Positions 54,044-63,933 of a stretch of 64,000 nucleotides of DNA are shown here, one piece after another. The notes beneath the pieces are model-generated. The model was not told where the DNA came from. It saw nothing but the letters and a program-made list of their open reading frames with translations, and searched no databases. The position numbers and the translations under genes are program-made. Each line of letters opens with the position of its first letter. Positions within the stretch are counted from its first letter, which is position 1. Source of the DNA: Pseudoduganella ginsengisoli (GTDB taxonomy: Bacteria > Pseudomonadota > Gammaproteobacteria > Burkholderiales > Burkholderiaceae_D); the NCBI RefSeq assembly GCF_009720865.1, contig NZ_WNLA01000012.1, positions 124,001-188,000 of the forward strand, in the 5' to 3' direction.

Positions 54044-54316
54044 GTGAAACTGTCGACGCAGGTCAAACCAATCAGCTATCTAAAGAGCCATGCCGCGGAA
54101 ATCGTAAAAGATATTTCTGAAAGCCGCGAACCGATGCTGATTACACAAAATGGCGAAGCCAAACTCGTCGTGATGGATGTCCGTACCTACGAAGAACAGG
54201 AACAAACTCTGGCCCTGTTAAAAATTCTCGCACTCGGGAATAAGGAAATCGAAGCGGGACGCTTCCGTTCCGCCGAAGATGTATTTGCTGAAATGGATAA
54301 GGACGACCAGCAATGA
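54044..54316 (+). CDS. Phd/YefM family antitoxin
   Basis: A 90-residue protein. KPISYLKSHAAEIVKDI and EPMLITQNGEAKLVVMDVRTYEE are the Phd/YefM DNA-binding and dimer region, with an acidic C-terminal tail to neutralise the toxin. GTG start with GGAG upstream. Its stop overlaps the toxin start (ATGA). Confidence 0.9.
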   Translation: MKLSTQVKPISYLKSHAAEIVKDISESREPMLITQNGEAKLVVMDVRTYEEQEQTLALLKILALGNKEIEAGRFRSAEDVFAEMDKDDQQ

Positions 54317-54642
54317 AGGTCACCGTCCAGCTTCTCGAGTCCGCGGAATCCGATCTGAAGGACTTGAGAAGCTACCTCATCAAAAATTTTGGCAAGGAAA
54401 ACTGGCAGGCTAGCTACAGTAAAATCAAGGAATCCGTTGGCATCATCCGCGCCTACCCCGAAGGTGGCAAAGTTCCGGACGAACTTGCGAACCTGAACTT
54501 GATACAATACCGGCAAGTTATTAGTGGGATGAATCGGATCATCTATGAGATCCGGGGTGACGTAGCCTATCTCCACATCATCTGCGATTCCCGCAAAGAC
54601 CTTCGCAACCTTTTGTTAAAGCGCATCCTGCGCACTGCTTGA
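54313..54642 (+). CDS. ParE/RelE family toxin
   Basis: A 109-residue protein of the RelE/ParE superfamily: VQLLESAESDLKDLRSYL, QYRQVISGMNRIIYEI and YLHIICDSRKDL. The fold inhibits translation or gyrase; which target applies here cannot be told. Coupled to the antitoxin by a four-base overlap. Confidence 0.88.
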   Translation: MKVTVQLLESAESDLKDLRSYLIKNFGKENWQASYSKIKESVGIIRAYPEGGKVPDELANLNLIQYRQVISGMNRIIYEIRGDVAYLHIICDSRKDLRNLLLKRILRTA

Positions 54643-54657
54643 GCGCCGAAGCCGGCA

Positions 54658-55155
54658 TCAATCCGCCGTCAGCTTCTTCTGCCAGTACCCCACATCCAGC
54701 CAACGCCCGAACTTGAAGCCCACTTCCTTGAAATGGGCCGCCTTTTCGTACCCCATCTTTTCATGCAGCGCCACGCTGGCATCGTTCGGCAGCGCGATGC
54801 CGCCGATGACGAGATGGTAGCCGCCCGCCCGCAAGCGCTCTAACAATGCCTGGTATAGCGCGCTGCCGACGCCCTTGCGGGCCGCGGCCGGCGCCAGGTA
54901 GACGGTGCTCTCCACGGAATGCCGGTAGGCGTGCCGCACGCGCCATTTGGTGGCGTAGGCATAGCCGATCACCACGCCTTCTTCCTCCGCCACCAGCCAT
55001 GGCAAGCCCGCCGCCTGGACGTCGCCGATGCGGCGCGCGATTTCATCATCCTGCACCGGATCTTCCTCGAAACTGATGGTGGTATCGATGATGTAGGGAT
55101 TGTAGATGGCAGCAATGGCCGGGGCATCGTCAACAGTGGCGTCACGCAGATTCAT
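54658..55155 (-). CDS. GNAT N-acetyltransferase, phosphinothricin-acetyltransferase-like
   Basis: A 165-residue GNAT enzyme. MNLRDATVDDAPAIAAIYNPYI, TISFEEDP, GYAYATKWR and ESTVYLAPAAARKGVGSAL (acetyl-CoA pyrophosphate loop RKGVGS) match the PAT/YncA group that acetylates phosphinothricin, methionine sulfone and related amines. Convergent with the toxin gene. Confidence 0.88.
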   Translation of the reverse strand: MNLRDATVDDAPAIAAIYNPYIIDTTISFEEDPVQDDEIARRIGDVQAAGLPWLVAEEEGVVIGYAYATKWRVRHAYRHSVESTVYLAPAAARKGVGSALYQALLERLRAGGYHLVIGGIALPNDASVALHEKMGYEKAAHFKEVGFKFGRWLDVGYWQKKLTAD

Positions 55156-55247
55156 CGGGATGGCGTATAAAGTTTTGTTGGCAACATGTTACCAGCAACC
55201 GCCAGGCCGGCGCACTGATGCCGGCCATCGCGGCCGGGGTCACGCCT

Positions 55248-55697
55248 TCATTTGCCTTTATAGATCCCTGCTTCGAGGATCACGTCGCCGTTTTTCAGGA
55301 AATACGTACTTTTCTTTTCAATCACGCCAGTCTGCGGATTGTTGTAGCGGTAATCGACCCAGCCTTTGCCTTCTTTCTGCGCGCGGTCGATGATTTCCTT
55401 GCGAAACAGCTTGCCATCGGCATCCGGCAGCGGTACGGCGTTTTTCCCCACCAGCTTTGGATTCGTGGGGTGCGCCAGCTGCGTGCCGTCCGGCGCGCGC
55501 ACCGTCAGGTACGTGGTGGCGGTGACGAATTCAGGGTTCTTCGCGTTGACTTCCTTGATCAATGCATCTTTGCCGTTCTTTTGCATGTAGGCGACACCTT
55601 TGTCGACCATGGCAATAGCGGCGGCAGAATCGTCAGCCGCATAGGCATACGGTGCGGCCAGCGTGACAGCGGAGATCAGTGCAGCGGCAAATTTCAT
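55248..55697 (-). CDS. secreted single-Cache-domain protein
   Basis: A 149-residue exported protein. After the signal peptide (ending AYA) comes a single-Cache-like domain: TYLTVRAPDGTQLAHPTNPKL, GKGWVDYRYNNPQTG and KKSTYFLKNGDVILEAGIYK. Free Cache proteins may bind small carboxylates in the periplasm. No receptor gene is adjacent, so the partner is unknown. Confidence 0.83.
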   Translation of the reverse strand: MKFAAALISAVTLAAPYAYAADDSAAAIAMVDKGVAYMQKNGKDALIKEVNAKNPEFVTATTYLTVRAPDGTQLAHPTNPKLVGKNAVPLPDADGKLFRKEIIDRAQKEGKGWVDYRYNNPQTGVIEKKSTYFLKNGDVILEAGIYKGK

Positions 55698-55818
55698 GAT
55701 TTGTGTCTCCCTTAGTATTGGATTTCACACAGTGTAACGCTGCTCTGAGTAAATATCAGTACGATATTGTACGTATTCACAGCCGCTGCAACAGCGGCCC
55801 TTTGACTCGCTGCGCGGG

Positions 55819-56799
55819 TCAGGCTTTGCGGTGGCGCGGCAGCGGCGGCAGCCTGTTCAGCACACCATCGGTCCCCAGTTCATACTGGTCAAAGTCGCTG
55901 GCCAGGAAAAGATTCCCCCCATAGTGCAGGCGCGCTTCCGCTTCCAGTTCCGCCATCCCTTCCGGGTTATCGTAGCGGGCGCTGAAGTGCGTCAGCACCA
56001 GGTTTGGCAAGCCCCGCTGCGCCGCAAATTGCGCAACGCGCTGCACGGAGCTGTGGGTCGGTCCCGGTCCCACTTTTTGCAAAATGGCTTCCGTGTACGT
56101 GGCCTCATGGACCAGTACTTGCGCGTCCGCGCATGCGGCTTGCAGCAACGACGGCGTATCGTTATCACCGCCAATGACGGCCACCGCGCGTTCGGTTTGC
56201 TCGCTGCACACGTCTGCCGCCCGCACTACGCTGCCGTCATCGAGCGTCAAGTCTTCGCCTGCCTGCAGCCTGCCCCACAGCGGACCAGCGGGAACGCCGT
56301 GCGCTGCCAGCGCAGCACGGTCCAGCTTGCGCCGCGTGGTATGGACATCGAAACGGAACGCCACGCTGGGCGAACGGTGCGACAACGGGTGGCGCTCGAT
56401 GATCAGTCCCGCTTCCTCGTGCACCAGCTGGTTCGGCGCCACATCGATATGGATCAGCGGGAAAGTCAGGAACAATTCCGTGTGCAGCAATGTCGCGTCC
56501 AGCCACGCCTTGACTGCCAATGGTGCAATCAGGATCAGCGGGCGCTTGCGCCCTGTCATGGACGCGCTGGCCAGCAAGCCGGGCAAGCCATAACTGTGGT
56601 CGCCATGCACATGGGTAATACAAATGCCCACCATGTCGTGGACAGACAAAGGCGTGCGCTGCAAGCGGTGCTGCGTGGCTTCGCCGCAATCGACCAGCCA
56701 CCAGTCGCGGCCTTTCGGGACATGGACTGCCAGCGCGGTGACGTTGCGGCGTATGGTGGGCACGCCGGACGACGTGCCAAGAAAGGTGAACTTAAGCAT
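55819..56799 (-). CDS. rnz: ribonuclease Z
   Basis: A 326-residue zinc-dependent tRNA 3'-processing endonuclease. MLKFTFLGTSSGVPT is the RNase Z start, HVHGDH at 63-68 the zinc motif, and HEATYTE and LTHFSARY follow as further family signatures. Length is close to the usual 305-330. ATG at 56799 fits the family start; an ATG five codons earlier is unlikely. Divergent from the PHB depolymerase gene. Confidence 0.92.
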   Translation of the reverse strand: MLKFTFLGTSSGVPTIRRNVTALAVHVPKGRDWWLVDCGEATQHRLQRTPLSVHDMVGICITHVHGDHSYGLPGLLASASMTGRKRPLILIAPLAVKAWLDATLLHTELFLTFPLIHIDVAPNQLVHEEAGLIIERHPLSHRSPSVAFRFDVHTTRRKLDRAALAAHGVPAGPLWGRLQAGEDLTLDDGSVVRAADVCSEQTERAVAVIGGDNDTPSLLQAACADAQVLVHEATYTEAILQKVGPGPTHSSVQRVAQFAAQRGLPNLVLTHFSARYDNPEGMAELEAEARLHYGGNLFLASDFDQYELGTDGVLNRLPPLPRHRKA

Positions 56800-56870
56800 G
56801 CCGCATTGTAGCAATCACCGTAGAAATACTGGGTCTGCCGTGCAGGCGTTTTTTGGCCCTACCATCGCAG

Positions 56871-56923
56871 TTCCCGGCAAGGAGCAGGGCTGCCTCCCCC
56901 AACAGCCCTGCCCTTGCCGGGAA
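56871..56923 (+). promoter_or_regulatory. long hairpin in the PHB depolymerase leader
   Basis: A 12-pair perfect stem (TTCCCGGCAAGG / CCTTGCCGGGAA) enclosing, across a small bulge, an 8-pair stem (CAGGGCTG / CAGCCCTG) and a ten-base loop. It ends 46 bases before the depolymerase ATG. It is not followed by a U-run. It could stabilise mRNA, act as an operator or attenuate transcription; the sequence does not say which. Confidence 0.6.
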
Positions 56924-56969
56924 TCCCGTAGTTTGCATCGTCAAATCAAACCCAACAATGGAGACACCG

Positions 56970-58712
56970 ATGGCAAATAGCGCATTCCCTTCCGTACGAC
57001 GTCCCGCTGCCCTGGCCGCCACGCTGGCCTGCGCACTGCAGGCGCACGCCGCCCCCGTCAACCTGCCAGCCTACAACGCCGACATCAGCCAGTCGTCCGT
57101 ATCGGGCCTGTCGTCCGGCGGCTTCATGGCAGTGCAATTGCACGTGGCGTTTTCATCCACCTTTAAAGCCGGCGCCGGCATCGTGGCGGGCGGCCCGTTT
57201 TACTGCGCACAAGGTTCCATCACCAACGCGACCGGTCCCTGCATGGCGGCAACGTCCACCAGCAAGCCGCCCACGTCGTCGCTGATCAGCACCACCAACA
57301 GCTGGGCAAGCCAGGGCTTGATCGACCCCACCGGCAACCTGGCCAATTCCAAGGTGTACCTGTATTCCGGCACCATCGACAGCACCGTCAAGCAACTGGT
57401 GATGAACGAGACGGAAACGTACTACAAGAACTACGTCAACGCGGCCAACGTCTTCTACAAAAAAGACATGGCGTCCGAACACGCAATGGTGACCGATTAC
57501 TTTGGCTCCGGCTGCAGCGTCAAAGGCAGCCCATACATCAACAACTGCAACTTCGACCTGGCCGGTGAAATCCTCAAGTGGATTTATGGCCCGCTCAATG
57601 CAAAGAACACCGGTACGCTGGGCGGCAGCTTCATTGAATTCAACCAGACGGAATTCATTGCCAGTCCCACGACGCACGGCATGGCCGCCACTGGCTGGGC
57701 CTACGTGCCGGCCAGCTGCGCAGCCAATGGCCAGTGCAAGGTGCACGTGGTGGTGCATGGCTGCCAGCAGGACCCGACGAAAATCCAGGACAAGTATTAC
57801 CGCAATACGGGCTACAACAAGTGGGCCGACACCAACAACATCATCGTGCTCTATCCGCAAACGGCGCCCAGCAGCACGGGCAACCCGAATGGATGCTGGG
57901 ACTGGTGGGGCTATGACGATGCCAACTATGCGAAGAAAAGCGGACGCCAGATGGCTGCCGTCAAAGCCATGGTGGAGCGCGTCGCTTCCGGCTATACGGC
58001 CCTGCCGGCGCCCACCGGCGTGGCGGTCAGCGGCGTGACGGATACGTCCGTGTCGCTGCAGTGGAGCAGCGTATCGGGCGCCGCAGGCTATAACGTGTAC
58101 CGTGGCGGCAGCAAGGTCAATGGCAGCGCCATTACCGGCACGGCATACACGGATGCCGGCCTGTCATCCGGCACCAGCTATACGTACACGGTGCGCGGCG
58201 TGACGGCGCAAGGCGCCACCGGCGTGGAATCGGCGCCGGTGAGCGCCACCACCACGGGCAATCCGCCGCCCCTGGCGATTCCCACCGGGCTGGCCGTGAC
58301 GGGACAGACCGCCACCACCGTGTCGCTGAGCTGGAATGCCGCCAGCGGCGCGTCCGGGTATCACGTGTACCGCAACGGCGCCAAGGTCAATGCGGCGCCG
58401 GCCGGCGGCACGGCCTTTACGGACAGCGGACTGGCGGCATCGACAACCTATAGCTACGCGGTCACGTCGTTTGCGTCCGGCCGTGAAAGCGCGCTGTCAT
58501 CGCCGGTATCGGCCACCACGTCGTCCGGTTTCGTGTGCACGGCCACCACGTCCAGCAACTATGCACACGTGCAGGCGGGACGCGCCGTGAACAGCGGCGG
58601 CTATGCGCTGGCGCTGGGGTCGAACCAGAACATGGGGTTGAACAACACGTTCTATACGACCACCTTGGCGCAGACGTCGGCGGGGTATTACATCATTGGT
58701 AATTGCCCATGA
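56970..58712 (+). CDS. extracellular poly(3-hydroxybutyrate) depolymerase
   Basis: A 580-residue secreted esterase. Signal peptide (about 1-27, ending AHA). The catalytic domain has its lipase-type box GLSSG at 46-50 (Ser48) near the N-terminus, the type 2 arrangement of short-chain-length PHB depolymerases, and ends near residue 345. Then come two fibronectin type III modules (about 347-430 and 437-520) and a C-terminal segment of about 60 residues that may bind the polymer. It releases 3-hydroxybutyrate and its oligomers. ATG at 56970 has GGAG upstream. The 3-hydroxybutyrate uptake and oxidation genes lie 2.5 kb further on. Confidence 0.9.
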   Translation: MANSAFPSVRRPAALAATLACALQAHAAPVNLPAYNADISQSSVSGLSSGGFMAVQLHVAFSSTFKAGAGIVAGGPFYCAQGSITNATGPCMAATSTSKPPTSSLISTTNSWASQGLIDPTGNLANSKVYLYSGTIDSTVKQLVMNETETYYKNYVNAANVFYKKDMASEHAMVTDYFGSGCSVKGSPYINNCNFDLAGEILKWIYGPLNAKNTGTLGGSFIEFNQTEFIASPTTHGMAATGWAYVPASCAANGQCKVHVVVHGCQQDPTKIQDKYYRNTGYNKWADTNNIIVLYPQTAPSSTGNPNGCWDWWGYDDANYAKKSGRQMAAVKAMVERVASGYTALPAPTGVAVSGVTDTSVSLQWSSVSGAAGYNVYRGGSKVNGSAITGTAYTDAGLSSGTSYTYTVRGVTAQGATGVESAPVSATTTGNPPPLAIPTGLAVTGQTATTVSLSWNAASGASGYHVYRNGAKVNAAPAGGTAFTDSGLAASTTYSYAVTSFASGRESALSSPVSATTSSGFVCTATTSSNYAHVQAGRAVNSGGYALALGSNQNMGLNNTFYTTTLAQTSAGYYIIGNCP

Positions 58713-58722
58713 GCCGATAAAG

Positions 58723-59313
58723 TCAACGCTGGACCCGCTTGCGGCGAGCGGCAACCAGGCCAGCCAGGCCAAGGCCCAACAAGCCGAGGCTGGCTGGTTC
58801 AGGTACGTCGGCCCCGCCGTTCAGCGAAATAAAATCAAGGGTTGCCTCGAACCTGGTTTCGGCGCTGATGGACCGGTCGGAATAAGCAAAGGTGGCCAGA
58901 CTGCTGTCACGTGCCATGAAATTGTGCGAGACGCTGTCCAGCAAATTCACGCTGATGCCATCAAACTTGTTCACATTCGAGAATATGACATGGTAGGCAG
59001 TGACGCTGCTTGTAAAGCTGTCGTTGTAGCCGCTGCCATACCCCTGGATTTGATCGATCGGGCGGTTGGCATTGTTCGTGGAGAGGCCGTTGCTCATCAT
59101 CACGCCAAAAGCAAGATTGGCGCTGTTATCGCTGGTAAATGAAAAAGTCTTGCCATTGACCGTGGCACTGATCGTGATCGGCGCATTACCGTAACTTTCG
59201 CTATAAGCCATTGCAGCTGACGTAACGTTGCTGACGCCGGGAGCGTCAATTTCTCCGCTTACCGTCATTTGGTAGCGTTGTCCGGTCAGATTCGTGCCAA
59301 CCGCACCAAACAA
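58723..59313 (-). CDS. PEP-CTERM protein with unclear or damaged 5' end
   Basis: About 196 residues from a TTG, ending in a textbook PEP-CTERM tail (VPEPASLGLLGLGLAGLVAARRK). The frame stays open for over 40 codons upstream of 59313 and reads ARATIVTTTSSGTITSGWDT, which matches the usual mature start of such proteins. No ATG is seen, and the stretch before it (KRHRALIDFAFPARA) is too short and polar for a working signal peptide. So either the start is non-standard at about 59420 or the signal region has been deleted. Convergent with the depolymerase gene, ten bases apart. Confidence 0.65.
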   Translation of the reverse strand: MFGAVGTNLTGQRYQMTVSGEIDAPGVSNVTSAAMAYSESYGNAPITISATVNGKTFSFTSDNSANLAFGVMMSNGLSTNNANRPIDQIQGYGSGYNDSFTSSVTAYHVIFSNVNKFDGISVNLLDSVSHNFMARDSSLATFAYSDRSISAETRFEATLDFISLNGGADVPEPASLGLLGLGLAGLVAARRKRVQR

Positions 59314-59468
59314 GCCTGCAGTGTCCCAGCCGGAAGTGATGGTGCCTGACGAGGTAGTGGTAACGATAGTGGCGCGGGCTGGGAACGCAAAATCAATCAG
59401 TGCTCTGTGTCGCTTTTCAATAATTCTTGCTGTGTAAATATTTTCGACAGACCACCGGCAGGTCCTCC

Positions 59469-60887
<1,419 letters not shown>

Positions 60888-60935
60888 GGAACGGGTATCC
60901 TTGTAGTTGAACAACATTCCGATTTGTGATCGGAC

Positions 60936-60971
60936 TGTCCAGTCTTTCAGGCGTTGTCCAGATTTCTGGAC
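60936..60971. promoter_or_regulatory. candidate activator binding sites (TGTCCAG repeats)
   Basis: GTCCAG-ATTT-CTGGAC at 60956-60971 is a perfect inverted repeat, and another TGTCCAG copy lies at about 60937. A related CCGGACAG occurs at about 61032. These sit 80-180 bases before the sigma-54 promoter, the usual distance for an enhancer. Confidence 0.55.
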
Positions 60972-61002
60972 TTCTGAAAATTCATTGTTTTCATATACTT
61001 GC

Positions 61003-61016
61003 ATGATTTAGATCAA
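61003..61016. promoter_or_regulatory. FNR/Anr-like box, one mismatch
   Basis: ATGAT-TTAG-ATCAA differs from TTGAT-N4-ATCAA at one position. It lies between the activator gene and its target operon and might link them to oxygen status. Weak evidence. Confidence 0.35.
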
Positions 61017-61113
61017 AGATGTGTATGGAAATCCGGACAGTTTTCCACTCAGTTATTTCTCCGGCAAATATCTGAAATAACTAAGTCATTGATATTTAAG
61101 GATTTAGGCGAAC

Positions 61114-61129
61114 TGGCACGCTTAGTGCA
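61114..61129 (+). promoter_or_regulatory. sigma-54 promoter for the permease/dehydrogenase operon
   Basis: TGGCACGCTTAGTGCA: GG and GC doublets with ten bases between, matching TGGCAC-N5-TTGCA closely. About 40 bases before the permease ATG, with a sigma-54 activator gene divergent on the other side. Confidence 0.82.
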
Positions 61130-61168
61130 ATAAGTGAGTTTCCAATCTTATAAAGGGGACCCACTGTC

Positions 61169-62557
61169 ATGAGCCTGATTGTCGTTTTACTATCCCTCGC
61201 CTTGCTGATGTACGTAGCCTACCGCGGCTTCAGCGTCATCCTGTTTGCCCCGGTCGCCGCGCTGCTGGCGGTGCTGCTGACCGATCCATCGCTGGTGCCG
61301 CCCATGTTTTCCAGCGTGTTCATGGACAAAATGGTCGGTTTTGTAAAACTGTACTTCCCTGTGTTTTTGCTTGGCGCCGTGTTCGGCAAGGTGATTGAAC
61401 TGTCGGGCTTTTCGAAGTCCATCGTGGCGCTGGTGATCCGCCTCGTGGGCCGCGAACGGGCCATGCTGGCCATCGTCATGGTGTGTGCGGTGCTGACGTA
61501 CGGCGGCGTATCGCTGTTCGTCGTCGTATTTGCCGTGTACCCGTTTGCAGCGGAAATGTTCCGCCAGGGTGACATCCCGAAACGCCTGATCCCCGGCACC
61601 ATCGCGCTGGGCGCATTCACGTTCACAATGGACGCCCTGCCCGGCAGCCCGCAAATCCAGAACATCATTCCGACGTCGTTCTTCCAGACCGATACGTGGG
61701 CTGCCCCATGGCTGGGCGTGACGGGCTCCCTGTTCATCCTCGCTTGCGGCCTCGCTTACCTGGAATGGCGCCGCCGCCAGGCGCTGGCGCGCGGCGAAGG
61801 CTATGGCGAAGGCCATAGCAATGAGCCGGAAGAATTCGCGCATGAAAAGCTGCCGCATCCTGCGCTGGCGCTGCTGCCGCTGGTGCTGGTCGGCGTCATG
61901 AATAAAGTATTCACCTTGATGATCCCCGTGTATTACGGCAAAACCCACAGCATGACCCTGGCCGGCGCCGCCAAGCCCGTCGCCACGGAAGTGACGAAAG
62001 TTGCCGCCATCTGGGCAGTGGAAGCCGCACTGCTGCTGGGTATCCTCAGCGTGCTGGCGCTGGCCTGGAAACCGATCCGCGCCCGCTTTGCCGAAGGCAC
62101 GAAGACGGCCATTTCCGGTTCGCTGCTGGCGTCGATGAATACCGCGTCGGAATATGGCTTCGGCGCCGTGATTGCCGGCTTGCCGGGCTTCCTAGTGGTG
62201 GCCGACGCGCTGAAATCCGTGCCGAACCCGCTGGTCAATGAAGCCATTGCCGTCACCACGCTGGCCGGCATCACCGGTTCCGCATCGGGCGGCATGAGCA
62301 TTGCGCTGGCGGCCATGTCGGAAACGTTCATCTCGGCCGCCAACGCCGCCAACATCCCGCTGGACGTGCTGCACCGCGTGGCGTCGATGGCCAGCGGCGG
62401 CATGGATACGTTGCCGCACAACGGCGCCGTCATCACCCTGCTGGCCGTGTGCGGGCTGACGCACCGCGTGTCGTATGGCGACATCTTTGCCGTCACGTGC
62501 ATCAAGACCATGTCCGTGTTCGTGGTTATCGGCAGCTATTACATGTTCGCCCACTAA
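61169..62557 (+). CDS. GntP family permease, probable 3-hydroxybutyrate transporter
   Basis: A 462-residue inner-membrane permease with about 12 hydrophobic segments. FTFTMDALPGSPQIQNIIPT and GSASGGMSIALAAMSETF are typical of the GntP branch that carries short hydroxy acids rather than gluconate. The 3-hydroxybutyrate dehydrogenase gene follows by 22 bases, and a secreted PHB depolymerase is nearby, so 3-hydroxybutyrate is the likely substrate (inference from context). Transcribed from a sigma-54 promoter. Confidence 0.87.
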   Translation: MSLIVVLLSLALLMYVAYRGFSVILFAPVAALLAVLLTDPSLVPPMFSSVFMDKMVGFVKLYFPVFLLGAVFGKVIELSGFSKSIVALVIRLVGRERAMLAIVMVCAVLTYGGVSLFVVVFAVYPFAAEMFRQGDIPKRLIPGTIALGAFTFTMDALPGSPQIQNIIPTSFFQTDTWAAPWLGVTGSLFILACGLAYLEWRRRQALARGEGYGEGHSNEPEEFAHEKLPHPALALLPLVLVGVMNKVFTLMIPVYYGKTHSMTLAGAAKPVATEVTKVAAIWAVEAALLLGILSVLALAWKPIRARFAEGTKTAISGSLLASMNTASEYGFGAVIAGLPGFLVVADALKSVPNPLVNEAIAVTTLAGITGSASGGMSIALAAMSETFISAANAANIPLDVLHRVASMASGGMDTLPHNGAVITLLAVCGLTHRVSYGDIFAVTCIKTMSVFVVIGSYYMFAH

Positions 62558-62579
62558 GTTGCCCACTGAGGAGAGCCCC

Positions 62580-63362
62580 ATGCTGAACAACAAATCCGCC
62601 ATCGTCACTGGTTCCACCAGCGGCATCGGCCTGGGCATCGCCCGCGCGCTGGCTGAACAAGGCGTCAACGTCATGCTGAACGGCTTTGGCGACCACGCCG
62701 CCATCGCCGACTTGACGGCCACCCTGGCCGCAGCGCACGGCGTCACAGTGCTGTACAGCGATGCCGACATGAGCCGCCCGGACCAGATCGAAGCCATGGT
62801 GCGGCAAGCCGAGGCGGCGTTCGGCGCCGTCGACATCCTCGTCAACAACGCCGGCATTCAATACACGGCCCGCGTCGAAGACTTCCCGCACGATAAGTGG
62901 GAACAAATCATGGCCATCAACCTGTCGTCAAACTTCTATACGATCCGCGCCGCGCTGCCCGCCATGCAGCAGCGGAACTGGGGCCGCATCATCAACATCG
63001 CTTCCGTACATGGCCAGGTGGCATCCAGCAACAAGGCGGCTTACGTGGCGGCCAAGCACGGCGTGATCGGCCTGACGAAAACCGTGGCGCTGGAAAACGC
63101 CCGCAGCGGCATCACGTGCAACGCCATTTGCCCCGGCTGGGTCTTGACGCCACTGGTGCAAAAGCAGATCGATGATTTGGCGGTGCGCGAAGGCTTGCCG
63201 CCGCAAGCGGCGCAAGCGCGTTTGCTGGGCGAAAAGCAGCCGTCACAGGAATTCGCCACGCCGGAACAGATTGCCGCCGCCGTGCTGTTCCTGTGCTCGG
63301 ACGGCGCCCGGCAAATGCGCGGCGCCGCCCTGACCATCGACGGCGGCTGGACCGCACAATAA
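62580..63362 (+). CDS. bdhA: D-3-hydroxybutyrate dehydrogenase
   Basis: A 260-residue SDR enzyme with TGSTSGIG at 10-17, NNAG, IASVHG and the Tyr/Lys pair in AAYVAAKHG. NLSSNFYTIRAALPAMQQRNWGRIINIASVHG-type sequence and the ending ALTIDGGWTAQ are typical of 3-hydroxybutyrate dehydrogenases. It oxidises (R)-3-hydroxybutyrate to acetoacetate with NAD. ATG at 62580 with GAGGAG upstream. Second gene of the operon; its stop lies in the ribosome site of the regulator gene that follows. Confidence 0.9.
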   Translation: MLNNKSAIVTGSTSGIGLGIARALAEQGVNVMLNGFGDHAAIADLTATLAAAHGVTVLYSDADMSRPDQIEAMVRQAEAAFGAVDILVNNAGIQYTARVEDFPHDKWEQIMAINLSSNFYTIRAALPAMQQRNWGRIINIASVHGQVASSNKAAYVAAKHGVIGLTKTVALENARSGITCNAICPGWVLTPLVQKQIDDLAVREGLPPQAAQARLLGEKQPSQEFATPEQIAAAVLFLCSDGARQMRGAALTIDGGWTAQ

Positions 63363-63373
63363 GGAGCCAGGCG

Positions 63374-63931
63374 ATGAGCGCTTTCACTCCCATCGATTAC
63401 GAAGACATCTTCCAGCTGGCGACGGTCGGTATGTGTGTATCGCGCCAGCGCACGCTGTATTCCGCCAATGAAGCACTGGCCGGCATCTTCGGCTATACCC
63501 GTGCCGAAATGGCCGGCCAGTCGCTGGAAATGCTGTATCCCACGCTCGACGAATTCGAGCGCATCGGCACCCGCATTGCCGACGCGCTGACGTCGGGCGG
63601 TGCGTACACGGACGAACGCATCATGCGGCGCGCCAATGGTGAACTGTTCTGGTGCCGCGTGGCGGGACGCGCGCTGATGGCGTCCAATCCCCACGCGGTG
63701 GGCGTGTGGACGTTTGAAGACTTGAGCGGCCGCCGTCCGGTCGCTGTCGGCATGACGCCCCGTGAGCGCGAAGTGGCGGCGCTGCTGCTGGAAGGGCAAA
63801 CCAGCAAGCGCATTGCGCGCCGCATCGACCTCAGCCCGCGCACGGTGGAAATGCACCGTGCAAACCTGATGCGCAAGTTCGGCGTGTCCACGTCGGGCGC
63901 CCTGCTGCACAAGCTCGCGAGCCTGAACTGA
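63374..63931 (+). CDS. PAS-LuxR transcriptional regulator
   Basis: A 185-residue regulator: PAS domain (about 10-115, with YSANEALAGIFGYTRAEMAGQ and ELFWCRVAGRAL) and a C-terminal LuxR HTH (MTPREREVAALLLEGQTSKRIARRIDLSPRTVEMHR). No receiver domain. AAGGAG overlaps the upstream dehydrogenase stop, so it belongs to the same operon and may give feedback on it. Confidence 0.88.
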   Translation: MSAFTPIDYEDIFQLATVGMCVSRQRTLYSANEALAGIFGYTRAEMAGQSLEMLYPTLDEFERIGTRIADALTSGGAYTDERIMRRANGELFWCRVAGRALMASNPHAVGVWTFEDLSGRRPVAVGMTPREREVAALLLEGQTSKRIARRIDLSPRTVEMHRANLMRKFGVSTSGALLHKLASLN

Positions 63932-63933
63932 CC

